This document shows positions 1 through 8,051 of a DNA stretch of 64,000 nucleotides, piece by piece; position 1 is the stretch's first letter, and each line of letters begins with the position of its first letter. Where the stretch lies: contig CALLPI010000015.1 of NCBI GenBank assembly GCA_938015595.1, positions 1 to 64,000 of the forward strand. Direction: 5' to 3'. The DNA comes from an uncultured Saprospiraceae bacterium (GTDB lineage: Bacteria; Bacteroidota; Bacteroidia; Chitinophagales; Saprospiraceae). The notes below the pieces were generated by a model, which saw only the letters and a list, made by a program, of their open reading frames with translations, was not told where the DNA came from and searched no databases. Both the position numbers and the translations under genes were made by a program.

Positions 1-166
1 CGTCATCGGTTTCCGCGTGGCTTTCGTCCCTTAGTTGGGTGGCTTGCTCATCTTGCCGTGCCCTGGAGCTAAGGGTAGCAGGCAGGTTAAGCGAGCCGGT
101 GGCGGATCCTGGAGCGTCGGCTGCGGAGCGCCGACGGCGTAAGGATACGCTACCGGGGAGCGAGGG
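1..166. other. Left-edge sequence without a supportable gene
   Basis: A plus-strand frame is open from the window edge to a TAA at 70-72, but its 23 residues match nothing I recognise, so it is not called. A perfect 7-bp stem (CGTCGGC at 115-121, GCCGACG at 130-136, 8-nt loop) lies further in. The stretch leads into the heptamer tract and looks like intergenic repeat DNA. Confidence 0.4.
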
Positions 167-226
167 TTAGTTGTTAGTTGTTAGTTGTTAGTTGTTAGTG
201 GTTAGTTGTTAGTGGTTAGTGGTTAG
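167..226. repeat. Heptamer tandem repeat (TTAGTTG/TTAGTGG)
   Basis: About eight consecutive 7-bp units alternate between TTAGTTG and TTAGTGG. Seven is not a multiple of three, and each unit contains TAG, so the tract places stops in all three plus-strand frames. It is therefore non-coding on that strand. It is a candidate slippage-prone variable-number repeat. Confidence 0.85.
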
Positions 227-394
227 AAATGGCATTATGGATGCGATTTTAAGCCCGTCAGGGCTGGCGCTGTTTATAGAAATGGCAGCGGGAGATACAA
301 TAAGAAGCCCGTCAGGGCTGGCTCTGTTTGTAGAAATGGCGACATGAATACATCGAGAAGCCCGTCAGGGCTGGCGGCGTTTGTGGAAAATTAC
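227..394. repeat. Three tandem copies of a ~53-bp unit containing AGCCCGTCAGGGCT
   Basis: The core AAGCCCGTCAGGGCTGG starts at 251, 305 and 358, a period of 54 then 53 bp. Each core is followed by a variant of cGCTGTTTaTAGAAATGGC. The AGCCC-GTCA-GGGCT part can form a 5-bp stem with a 4-nt loop. The spacers between cores differ in sequence but keep their length, as in a clustered intergenic palindromic repeat. The array abuts the 3' end of the minus-strand tadA at 395. A CRISPR array is unlikely: only three units, degenerate repeat edges and no cas genes in view. Confidence 0.8.
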
Positions 395-841
395 TCAAGA
401 GCGCTTCTTGAGGAAAAAAAGCGAAAGTTTCTGGGCGCAATCGTGCTCCAGTATCCCATAAGCTACAGCAGTTTTGGGATGAAGCAGGCTTCTGCCAAAG
501 CGCATGAAGCCGCGCTTATCGTCGGCAGCGCCATACACCACCCGGCCGATCTGCGCCCAAAACAAGGCTCCTGCACACATTGCGCAAGGCTCCAGTGTTA
601 CATACAGGGTGCAATTGGGCAGGTACTTAGCACCCAGGTGGTTGGCAGCAGCGGTGAGGGCAATGATTTCGGCATGAGCTGTGACGTCTTGCAACTGCTC
701 AGTTTGATTATGGCCACGCCCGATGATCTGGTTGTTGCATACAATAACCGCTCCTACGGGGATTTCATCGGCTGCGAGGGCTTTGTCGGCTTCGCGCAGC
801 GCTTGCTGCATGAAGTATTCATCGCTAAAGATGTGGAGCAT
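395..841 (-). CDS. tadA: tRNA-specific adenosine deaminase (nucleoside deaminase)
   Basis: Zinc-dependent deaminase expected to convert adenosine 34 to inosine in the tRNA-Arg(ACG) anticodon. With the start at 841 the protein has 148 residues, the usual family length. The deaminase signature is complete: H56-A-E58 (zinc ligand and proton-shuttling glutamate) and PCAMC with C86 and C89 as zinc ligands. The frame stays open upstream to 928, but those 29 residues are not family-like and the chosen ATG directly precedes the conserved N-terminal helix. The 3' end runs into the repeat array at 227-394. Guanine or cytosine deaminase is a less likely alternative, since the length and the VGAVIV/AHAE context fit TadA. 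Confidence 0.9.
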   Translation of the reverse strand: MLHIFSDEYFMQQALREADKALAADEIPVGAVIVCNNQIIGRGHNQTEQLQDVTAHAEIIALTAAANHLGAKYLPNCTLYVTLEPCAMCAGALFWAQIGRVVYGAADDKRGFMRFGRSLLHPKTAVAYGILEHDCAQKLSLFFLKKRS

Positions 842-990
842 GGCCCGTAGGTATGGATGAGGTGCGCTGACATTGGGAAGCACCCTTGCCAAGCGAGTTG
901 AACGTCGAGTTGCCGCGCATTGATGCAAAATTGTGTAGCAAATGTACTATTTTTGTCGGCGTTTGAGGCCAAAAACAAAGCGAAGCAATA

Positions 991-1614
991 ATGAAAATCA
1001 TCTGTGTCGGGCGCAACTATGCAGAACACGCCAAAGAACTAAACAACCCTGTACCGGATCGGCCGGTGGTGTTTATGAAGCCGCCCTCGGCGTTGTTGGT
1101 TAATAATAAGCCTTTTTACTATCCCGACTTTACCCAAGACTTGCACTACGAAGCCGAGGTAGTCTTGCGTATTGGCAAGAACGGCCGCCACGTGCAGCCC
1201 GAGTTTGCCGATGCCTATTACGATCACATCGCTTTTGGCATAGACTTCACCGCCCGCGACCTCCAGGAGGAGTGCAAAAAGAAGGGTCAGCCCTGGGAAA
1301 TTGCCAAGGGCTTTGATGGTTCGGCAGTTGTCAGTGCATTTTTTCCAATGGAGGAGTTGCATCGGCGTGAGGGGGTAGCGTTCAAACTGCGCAAAAACGG
1401 CGAGCTAGTACAGCATGGCCATACCCGCGATATGTTGTTTTCTTTCAACGACATCATCGTCTATGTCTCCAAATTTTTTAAGCTCCAGGTAGGCGATTAC
1501 ATTTATACTGGTACGCCGGCAGGCGTAGGACCAGTGCAAATAGGCGATACACTGGAGGGGTTTCTGTACCTGGGTGAACGCTTTGAGCACGTGCTCACCT
1601 GTGACATACGCTGA
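991..1614 (+). CDS. Fumarylacetoacetate hydrolase family protein
   Basis: A 207-residue single-domain member of the FAH superfamily, matching the short YcgM-like branch rather than full-length fumarylacetoacetase. Members are Mg/Mn-dependent C-C hydrolases, isomerases or acylpyruvate/oxaloacetate-active enzymes. E54 and E56 (YEAEVVL) and D85 (GIDFTARD) are the expected metal ligands, and the late YTGTPAGVG motif is also present. It begins at ATG 991, about 150 bp from the divergent tadA start, and is followed after 24 bp by an FAD oxidoreductase on the same strand. The precise substrate cannot be read from sequence. Confidence 0.88.
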   Translation: MKIICVGRNYAEHAKELNNPVPDRPVVFMKPPSALLVNNKPFYYPDFTQDLHYEAEVVLRIGKNGRHVQPEFADAYYDHIAFGIDFTARDLQEECKKKGQPWEIAKGFDGSAVVSAFFPMEELHRREGVAFKLRKNGELVQHGHTRDMLFSFNDIIVYVSKFFKLQVGDYIYTGTPAGVGPVQIGDTLEGFLYLGERFEHVLTCDIR

Positions 1615-1638
1615 TTTTCTGTCTCAATTTTAAACGTC

Positions 1639-2790
1639 TTGGGTACCAGTACTCCTACGCATGCATATGACTTCCTCGTGGTAGGCGGCGGTCTTTTTGG
1701 CGTATATGCTGCCTTGTACCTGGCGCGCAGGGGAGCACGTGTGCTACTGGTAGAAATGGAAGATCAGTTGCTCAAAAAGGCCTCTATTGTCAACCAGGCG
1801 CGCTTGCACAGCGGCTATCACTACCCGCGTAGCGTAGCTACCGCCCGCATGAGTGATGATCACAAGGCGCGCTTCATTGCTGACCACAAAGCCTTTGTGC
1901 TGTTCGATTTTGAAAAATACTACGCCATTGACCGCTATTCATCTTTCACGGACGCTGGTCAGTTTGAGCGTTTTTGTGACTTCATCGGCATACCCTGCAA
2001 AAAAACAGAAGCGCACCCTTGGATCAGCCTGCAACGCCTGGAGGCCTTGTACCAAACGGTAGAATATACTTTTGACCCCGTGCTCATAGCTGGGCACTAT
2101 CGCCGCCAAATAGAAAACCAGCGTGGTGTGGATGTACGCCTGGGCACCGTAATCGCAGAGGCTGGTGCTGTGGGCAGCGCCTGGCAAGCGGTGCTGCAGT
2201 GTCGGCACACTGGTCAAGTCCAGACGGTATGGACTGCGCAGGTCATCAATGCCACCTATGCCGGCAGCAATGCCGTAAACCGGCGTTTTGGCTTGGCCGA
2301 CATCCAACTGATGCACGAGATTTCGGAAATCGCTTTGGTGCATTCACCGCAACTGGCGCGTGTGGGCCTGACCATCATGGACGGGCAATTTGCCTCTATC
2401 ATGCCTTATGGATTGTCAGGTATGCTCTCGCTGTCGTCGGTGGCCTACACCCACCACAAAGTATCGCACGACAACCTGCCAAGGTTTCATTGTCAGCAGG
2501 AAAACCCCGCCTGCCTGCCTACCCAGCCAGCCAACTGTAATGCCTGTCCGGTCAAACCCACCTCCAACGCTGCCAAAATGATGGCTCAAATGCGCCTGTA
2601 CCTCCATCCCGATGTGCAGTTGCGCTACTACTTCAGCCTGTTTACCATCAAAAGCAAGCTCAAGGCCAGCTACATTGACGATGGCCGACCTACAGAAATC
2701 AGCTTGCTTAACGACAATCCACCTTTTTATTGCATCTTTGCTGGCAAAATCAACTCAATCTACGAAATAGAGAGAGTCATTCTTACATGA
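1639..2790 (+). CDS. FAD-dependent oxidoreductase (DAO-like) with a cysteine cluster
   Basis: A 383-residue flavoprotein. The N-terminal Rossmann motif (VVGGGLFGVYAA, residues 14-25) followed by RGARVLLVE is the classic FAD/ADP-binding beta-alpha-beta unit of the D-amino-acid-oxidase superfamily. No ATG lies in frame before this motif, so initiation is inferred at TTG 1639. A compact cysteine group near residues 290-305 (CQQENPAC...NCNAC) is unusual for a DAO enzyme and could bind metal or an Fe-S cluster. It sits between the FAH protein and arginine deiminase, 12 bp from the latter, probably in one operon. The substrate is unknown. Confidence 0.75.
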   Translation: MGTSTPTHAYDFLVVGGGLFGVYAALYLARRGARVLLVEMEDQLLKKASIVNQARLHSGYHYPRSVATARMSDDHKARFIADHKAFVLFDFEKYYAIDRYSSFTDAGQFERFCDFIGIPCKKTEAHPWISLQRLEALYQTVEYTFDPVLIAGHYRRQIENQRGVDVRLGTVIAEAGAVGSAWQAVLQCRHTGQVQTVWTAQVINATYAGSNAVNRRFGLADIQLMHEISEIALVHSPQLARVGLTIMDGQFASIMPYGLSGMLSLSSVAYTHHKVSHDNLPRFHCQQENPACLPTQPANCNACPVKPTSNAAKMMAQMRLYLHPDVQLRYYFSLFTIKSKLKASYIDDGRPTEISLLNDNPPFYCIFAGKINSIYEIERVILT

Positions 2791-2802
2791 GACCTAATCA
2801 TT

Positions 2803-4062
2803 ATGCAAAACCAAATACACGTCTCTTCCGAAATCGGAAGGCTCAAGCGCGTCATTGTACACCGGCCGGATGCTGGTATCTCGCGGATCTCGCCCAAGCG
2901 CGCCGAAGAACTCCTCTTTGACGACATCGTACACCTACCTCGTATGCAGGCCGAGCACGATACTTTCACGCAGGTGCTCAAGGCATTTCTTGGCGAGGAA
3001 AACGTGCTGGAAACTCAGGACCTGATCCGCCAGGCGCTGGATGCCGACCCAGACACCAAAAAAGAGGTTATTGATCTCATCATAGCCTATGAAGAATTGC
3101 CTTCTTCTGCCGCCGATCTGCTCCTGCACTTGCCGCATGACGTGCTCAGCGAAGCGCTCATCACCGGATACCTGCCGGAGCAAGACTACATATTGTTTGA
3201 CCCCATTCCCAACTTCATTTTTACGCGCGACATTGCCGTGGTCGTCAACGACCACGTAGTGGTGACCAAAGCCGCCAAGGAAGCGCGCTTCCGCGAAAAC
3301 TTCCTTTCTCGCTTTATTTTCTGGGCGCATCCCATCTTCAGGCCTCTGCGCGAGGCCGGCAAGGTGATTAATCTTAACAAGGTGGACTTGTTTCCGCCCT
3401 CCAAGCGGGGCGAGTGGGTGTCGGTAGAAGGTGGCGATGTGATGATCCTCAATGAAGACTACCTGCTTATTGGCCACAGCGAGCGCACTTCTGAGCATGG
3501 TATTCGCTCGCTGGCGCAGTACCTGTTGGAGCGCAATATCGTGAAGAATGTAGCGCAGATCAACATCCCGCAGGATCGCTCCTTTATGCATATTGATACC
3601 ATCTTCACCCAGATCCGCCACGACCACATTGTAGCCTACAAGCCCATCATTCTGGAGGGTCTCAGCTCCAGCGTGGACGTGTGGCGGCAGCAGGGCAAAC
3701 CTGGGCGCTACACCTCGGTTAAGGAGTTTATCCACGCTGAGATCAACCCTGGTATGCGCTTCATTCTCAGCGGCAACGGCGAGTCGCCCTACCAGGAGCG
3801 CGAACAATGGACTGACGGCTGCAACTTATTAGCCATCAAGCCAGGCGTAGCCCTGACCTATGACCGCAACCCCAAAACTGAAGAAGCCTTTGAGGCAGCC
3901 GGCTACGGCATTTTGCATGCCTACGAGTTTCTGGAAGCCGTACAGGCCGGCCGCATTGAAGTAGATAAAATGGAGAACACCATCATCACATTGCCTTCCA
4001 GCGAGCTGTCAAGAGCGCGTGGTGGCTCGCATTGTATGACCTGCCCGATTGAGCGGGAATGA
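2803..4062 (+). CDS. arcA: Arginine deiminase family protein
   Basis: A 419-residue guanidino-group-modifying enzyme predicted to hydrolyse arginine to citrulline and ammonia. Visible family motifs are FTRDIAVVV (substrate-binding region), EGGDVM followed by GHSERTS, a catalytic-type histidine in MHIDTIFT, and the C-terminal GGSHCMTCP, in which C411 is the expected nucleophile. Length fits bacterial ADIs. No ornithine carbamoyltransferase, carbamate kinase or ArcD antiporter is next to it, so a complete ATP-yielding ADI pathway is not encoded here. It ends 9 bp from the convergent receptor gene. A related amidinotransferase/deiminase activity is the main alternative. Confidence 0.85.
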   Translation: MQNQIHVSSEIGRLKRVIVHRPDAGISRISPKRAEELLFDDIVHLPRMQAEHDTFTQVLKAFLGEENVLETQDLIRQALDADPDTKKEVIDLIIAYEELPSSAADLLLHLPHDVLSEALITGYLPEQDYILFDPIPNFIFTRDIAVVVNDHVVVTKAAKEARFRENFLSRFIFWAHPIFRPLREAGKVINLNKVDLFPPSKRGEWVSVEGGDVMILNEDYLLIGHSERTSEHGIRSLAQYLLERNIVKNVAQINIPQDRSFMHIDTIFTQIRHDHIVAYKPIILEGLSSSVDVWRQQGKPGRYTSVKEFIHAEINPGMRFILSGNGESPYQEREQWTDGCNLLAIKPGVALTYDRNPKTEEAFEAAGYGILHAYEFLEAVQAGRIEVDKMENTIITLPSSELSRARGGSHCMTCPIERE

Positions 4063-4071
4063 CCAGGGCTT

Positions 4072-6474
4072 TCAGTTGCCGTCTTCTTCCAAAGGAAATT
4101 GCCTGCTGCGCTCTTCCTTGCGCTTCATGCCAAAAGCATAGCGCACGTTGAGGCCGATGCGCTGGTTGTCGCTGTAGCGGTCGCCGTGGATGAGAATGCC
4201 GCCTTGCTGGAGGCGGTACTGGACCACCATAGTGCGCAGCAGGTCGCGCACGTTCAGGTTGATGCTGAGTTTCTTTTGCAAGAAAGTTTGGTTTATGCTC
4301 AAGCCGAGTTGGCCAAAGGGTTTGAGTTCGTAAAAGTTCTGCAAGCCGCCAATCATCATAAAGCCATTGAGGTTCAGCTTAGTAGTGGGGGTCAGGTTGA
4401 GCGAGTGAAAGGTAAAAAAACGCCAAGAACCCCGCCTCAGCGTTAGCGGTTGGGCTTCGTACAGCCCCTCGTATGTGTTAAGGTTGTACTGTGCGCCCAC
4501 TACAAAGAAGTATTTGCCCCCCGGCGGTACTGCCCCAACGATGCGGAAGTAGGTTTCGCTGTTGCGCCCCACGTTGTCGAAGGTACGCACTGCTACCTCG
4601 GGCGCTTCGGTATCCTGATAGACGACGCTGGAAAAAATGTCGCGGGTATGATTGTGGCCAATGGCAAAGATGGGGTTGTCGTCGAAACTGATGTTGAACT
4701 CCACGTTATCGTTGAACTGAGGCTGCAAGGCCGGGTTACCTGTTTCATATAGGTACTGATCTACGTAGCGGATGTATGGATTGAGGCTCTGGTAGCCCGG
4801 GCGCTCAATGGTGCGGCGGTAGATGAGATAGCCTTGCAGAGGGTAGCCGGCAATTTTGACAATGGGGCGGCTGAGATATATGTATGGAAACCAGTCGGTG
4901 CGTTGAATCAGAAAACTGGTATCTGCCGGGATGGTTTGCCGGCCGTCCATGCGGGTAAACTCCAGTCGAGTGCCAGCCTTGAGCAAAAAATTGCCCGGTA
5001 GCGGTTGCGAGGCCTGTAAATAGGCGGCGTGCAGATTTTCCCGATAGCTGAAAGCATGGGTGCGCCGGAGGTCGGGAATGAGCCTGTTGGCAATGTTGAA
5101 AAAATACTCGGCGCTGCTTTCATAGTGTTGGAAGGTGCTTTTGAAGCCGGTTTCTAGGCGGGTTTTGCTCGGGAAGCGGAAGTTGAAGTCGGATTGTAGC
5201 AGAACGAAGTGCCGGTTTTGGAAGTTATCGCCCTGGCCCATCAGCAGGAAAGCGCGTGGGGCGCTGTACTCGGAGCGGTAATGCTGGAAGTTGTGCCCAT
5301 TGTTGAAGTTGTAGCTGAGTTTGGTATCCCATTCGGAGCCGAGGCTATCTATTTTCCAGCGCAGACCGAGGTCTTGCTGGAGGCTGAAGAAGCCGGTGCG
5401 GTTTTCGAGATGGTTATCATTGGCCGACAGGCGGAGTTGTTCCTGATTTTCGATGAAGTTGAAATTGTCGGCGAAGGTGCGCCGAAGGCTGCCATTGAGC
5501 CGGCCGTCGTAGCTCAGGCTCCATTTTTCGGAGGGGTCGTAGCTGATGCCATAGCCGAGGAAGCCCTGGTGGGCTGGCAAGCTACTGCGGGCATTTTGGA
5601 AGAGGGTAGAGTCTGGGCTGAGCAAGCGGTCGGAGCGTATGTCGTCCACGGTGTGGTTGCGGCTGAGGTTGGTGTTGAGGTAGTAGGCGGTTTTTTGGCC
5701 GCTGTCGTTGAGGTTGACTCCCAAAAACTGGTTGCCGTAGAAGCCTTGGTTCATACCTGCGTTCACTGAGCCGGTGCGCCCGATGCGCACACTGCGTTTG
5801 AGCACGATGTTGATAATGCCGCCGGAGCTAGCTGCGTCGTACCTGGACGAAGGGGTGCGCAGCACTTCTATGCGCTGTACGCTGCCTGGCGGGAGGCTTT
5901 GCAGAATAGTGGCAATATCGCGGGGGCTCATGCGTTGTTCGCGGCCATTGATGAATATAGTAGCCGGTGTGGCGCTGTTGAGGAAGATGCCGCCGTCCTG
6001 ATCCACAAAGAGGCCAGGCGTTTTTTCCAGTACTTCCAGGGTGCTGGTGCTGATATTGGCTAAGGGTTCGGGATCCACAATGGTTTTATCGTCTTCCTGG
6101 CGCACCAGCGGGCGTTTGGCGGTTACGGTTACCTCGTACAGGGCTACGGCTTCGTCTTTGAGCACGTATTCCAGCGCTTGCTGCCCGGAGGAGCGCACGG
6201 TGACGGATTTTTCGAGCGGCTGATAGCCGATGTAGCGGATATTGAGGTTGTACAGACCGGCAGCCAGCCGTTCAAATTGGATTTGGCCGGAGAAGTCTGT
6301 CACGCCAGACATCGTAGTAGAGTCCGGTATTTTGACCAGTTCTGCCGTGGCACCTACAAGTGGTTGGTGCTCCTTATTCTTTACTGTGATGGTCAGTTGC
6401 TGCGCCAAAGTGGTTGAAAGGCCGATGGCGCATGCCAGTACAGTAAGTAAGGTTTGGGTCGGAGAAGTAGTCAT
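4072..6474 (-). CDS. Outer-membrane beta-barrel receptor with CarboxypepD_reg-like domain
   Basis: An 800-residue TonB-dependent-receptor-like protein. The ATG at 6474 gives a good signal peptide (MTTSPTQTLLTVLACAIG...LAQ). The frame is open to 6627, but those residues are not signal-like. Residues ~25-110 form a transthyretin-like carboxypeptidase regulatory domain (GATAELVKIPDS..SGVTDFSGQIQF). A plug-like segment with INGREQRMSPRDI and VLRTPSSRYDA follows, then a long aromatic-rich barrel (GLNVRYAF near the end), typical of the outer membrane beta-barrel family (OMP_b-brl_3). The ligand is unknown; no dedicated SusD or lipoprotein partner is adjacent. A 10-bp inverted repeat lies in its leader. 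Confidence 0.85.
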   Translation of the reverse strand: MTTSPTQTLLTVLACAIGLSTTLAQQLTITVKNKEHQPLVGATAELVKIPDSTTMSGVTDFSGQIQFERLAAGLYNLNIRYIGYQPLEKSVTVRSSGQQALEYVLKDEAVALYEVTVTAKRPLVRQEDDKTIVDPEPLANISTSTLEVLEKTPGLFVDQDGGIFLNSATPATIFINGREQRMSPRDIATILQSLPPGSVQRIEVLRTPSSRYDAASSGGIINIVLKRSVRIGRTGSVNAGMNQGFYGNQFLGVNLNDSGQKTAYYLNTNLSRNHTVDDIRSDRLLSPDSTLFQNARSSLPAHQGFLGYGISYDPSEKWSLSYDGRLNGSLRRTFADNFNFIENQEQLRLSANDNHLENRTGFFSLQQDLGLRWKIDSLGSEWDTKLSYNFNNGHNFQHYRSEYSAPRAFLLMGQGDNFQNRHFVLLQSDFNFRFPSKTRLETGFKSTFQHYESSAEYFFNIANRLIPDLRRTHAFSYRENLHAAYLQASQPLPGNFLLKAGTRLEFTRMDGRQTIPADTSFLIQRTDWFPYIYLSRPIVKIAGYPLQGYLIYRRTIERPGYQSLNPYIRYVDQYLYETGNPALQPQFNDNVEFNISFDDNPIFAIGHNHTRDIFSSVVYQDTEAPEVAVRTFDNVGRNSETYFRIVGAVPPGGKYFFVVGAQYNLNTYEGLYEAQPLTLRRGSWRFFTFHSLNLTPTTKLNLNGFMMIGGLQNFYELKPFGQLGLSINQTFLQKKLSINLNVRDLLRTMVVQYRLQQGGILIHGDRYSDNQRIGLNVRYAFGMKRKEERSRQFPLEEDGN

Positions 6475-6507
6475 ACTGATGTGTAAGGTAAGTTGCGTGC
6501 AAGAAAT

Positions 6508-6560
6508 AACACACCCCACAACACGGCAGCCCGGCAGGCAGTTGATCTTTGGGGTGTGTT
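6508..6560 (-). promoter_or_regulatory. 10-bp perfect inverted repeat in the receptor 5' leader
   Basis: AACACACCCC at 6508-6517 and GGGGTGTGTT at 6551-6560 are perfect reverse complements separated by 33 bp. They lie 34-86 bp upstream of the receptor ATG at 6474. In RNA they would form a stem with a large loop; in DNA they could be two halves of an operator. No run of U follows on either strand, so an intrinsic terminator is not indicated. Confidence 0.4.
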
Positions 6561-6620
6561 TAACAATTGTTCTCAAGGGGGTGAGATAACCTTTGTGAGG
6601 ATAATCAGCTTGCAAAAGGG

Positions 6621-6653
6621 TTGCCACATTGCACTGCCGGCGCGGTATTTTTG
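6621..6653 (+). promoter_or_regulatory. Candidate Bacteroidota promoter for the P450 gene
   Basis: TTG at 6621-6623 and TATTTTTG at 6646-6653 are separated by 22 bp, close to the TTTG-N19-21-TAnnTTTG consensus. The -7 element is 27 bp before the chosen ATG at 6681, which suits a short leader. The spacing is slightly long and the -33 is only TTG. Confidence 0.35.
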
Positions 6654-6680
6654 TATCTTTATATAAAAAAGCTGACTGCT

Positions 6681-8051
6681 ATGGCAATCATACCCACCAT
6701 ACCGCGCTGGAAAACCCTGCTCAACTCTTTTCGCTTCTTGCGCAGCCCTATCGGACTGATCATGGAAAACCTGCATCGCTATGGGCACACTTACTACTTT
6801 TACTTGGGAGGTGTGCACAAGGGGCTAATGAGCGCGCATCCTGACCTGATAAGGCACGTACTGCAGAAGAATCACCGCAACTACTGCAAGTCGCCTGTTC
6901 ATTTCGACAGGTTGGCGCAATTTTTAGGTCGAGGGTTACTTACCTCCGAGGGCGAGTACTGGTTGCGTCAGCGGCGGCTCATTCAGCCGGGCTTTCACCG
7001 CCAGCGGCTGTCTGGGCTTGCTCAAACCATGAACGACGAAATCAAAGCCTTTGTGGACAACTGGGTCGCAAAGAACACTGCCGCGCCGCAAGTGGACATT
7101 AGCCCTGCCATGATGGAGCTGGCTTTCCGCGTGGTGGCTCGCGCACTGTTCAGTGCTTATGTGCCTGAAAGTGAGCTTCAACGCTTGAGCACCCTCATCA
7201 CTGAGCTACAGACTTTCATCATTCGGCTCATTCGGCAGCCCTACCTCGTATGGTGGTTTGGCTTGAGCGGGCAGATACAACAGCACAAAGAGAAGTCGCT
7301 TGCTGCCAGGGAAATCGTGACGCGCATCATTCGCCAACGGCAAAACAGTGCCCCCTGCGACGACCTCTTGCAAATGCTCCTGGAGTCTCGCTACGAAGAC
7401 ACCGGCGAAGCCATGAATGAGCAACAACTCATTGACGAATGCCTTATCCTCTTTGTGGCTGGCCACGAAACCACCGCCAATGCTCTGGCCTGGATCATGT
7501 ACCTGCTGGCCAAACACCCCAGGCACGCAGCGCTGCTGCGCGCCGAGCACGCGGCGGTACTGGGCGTACGCCAACCCAGCTTTGAGGATCTGCCCCGCCT
7601 GCAATACACTCTGCAGGTGATTGAAGAAGCTATGCGCCTGTATCCGCCGGCCTGGATTACTGACCGCGTAGCCATTGACGACGATGAGGTGGCAGGCATC
7701 CCCATTCCGGCAGGCACTATGGTGGCCATCAGCATTTATGGGGTACATCATTCGCCTGTGTACTGGGACGCACCAGAGGAGTTCCGCCCGGAGCGCTTTG
7801 CCGAAACACAAAAGCACCCCTTTGCTTATCTGCCCTTTGGTGGAGGCCCCAGGATCTGTATTGGCAATCACTTCGCGCTCATGGAAATGCAGTTGGCATT
7901 GGTGCATTTGCTGCGTCAGATGGACTGGCAGCTGATACCCGGGCAGGATGTTCAACCCCAGGCGCTCATTACACTGCGACCAAAAAACGGCGTTTACATG
8001 CGCATTTTGCCTGCTGTGGCGTTATCAGAGAGCAAACTTCCAACCATATGA
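6681..8051 (+). CDS. Cytochrome P450
   Basis: A 456-residue soluble P450 monooxygenase of the CYP102/CYP4-like bacterial type. Signatures in order are the I-helix oxygen-activation motif AGHETTANA, the K-helix ExxR (EEAMRLYPP), a PERF-type motif (FRPERFAE), and the heme-binding loop FGGGPRICIG with C393 as the axial ligand. The start at 6681 is preferred over 6621 because it follows the candidate promoter and removes residues without homology. No ferredoxin or reductase is adjacent, so electron donors must be encoded elsewhere. Its stop overlaps the next start by 4 bp (ATGA), implying translational coupling with a beta-barrel protein. The substrate is not inferable. Confidence 0.93.
   Translation: MAIIPTIPRWKTLLNSFRFLRSPIGLIMENLHRYGHTYYFYLGGVHKGLMSAHPDLIRHVLQKNHRNYCKSPVHFDRLAQFLGRGLLTSEGEYWLRQRRLIQPGFHRQRLSGLAQTMNDEIKAFVDNWVAKNTAAPQVDISPAMMELAFRVVARALFSAYVPESELQRLSTLITELQTFIIRLIRQPYLVWWFGLSGQIQQHKEKSLAAREIVTRIIRQRQNSAPCDDLLQMLLESRYEDTGEAMNEQQLIDECLILFVAGHETTANALAWIMYLLAKHPRHAALLRAEHAAVLGVRQPSFEDLPRLQYTLQVIEEAMRLYPPAWITDRVAIDDDEVAGIPIPAGTMVAISIYGVHHSPVYWDAPEEFRPERFAETQKHPFAYLPFGGGPRICIGNHFALMEMQLALVHLLRQMDWQLIPGQDVQPQALITLRPKNGVYMRILPAVALSESKLPTI

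Noticed and set aside
227..394. Possible CRISPR array
   Set aside because: Only three repeats, the repeat edges are degenerate, the core is a short palindrome and no cas gene is present; better described as an intergenic tandem repeat.
344..850. Plus-strand open frame antisense to tadA
   Set aside because: It mirrors the deaminase gene, whose catalytic motifs are intact on the minus strand, and begins inside the repeat array.
2935..3807. Long minus-strand frame across arginine deiminase
   Set aside because: It is antisense to a gene with full family motifs and has no signature of its own; high G+C third positions keep the frame open by chance.
5209..5769. Plus-strand 186-residue frame in the receptor gene
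   Set aside because: Composition is a V/A/E-rich shadow of the barrel codons; no start context, signal or domain.
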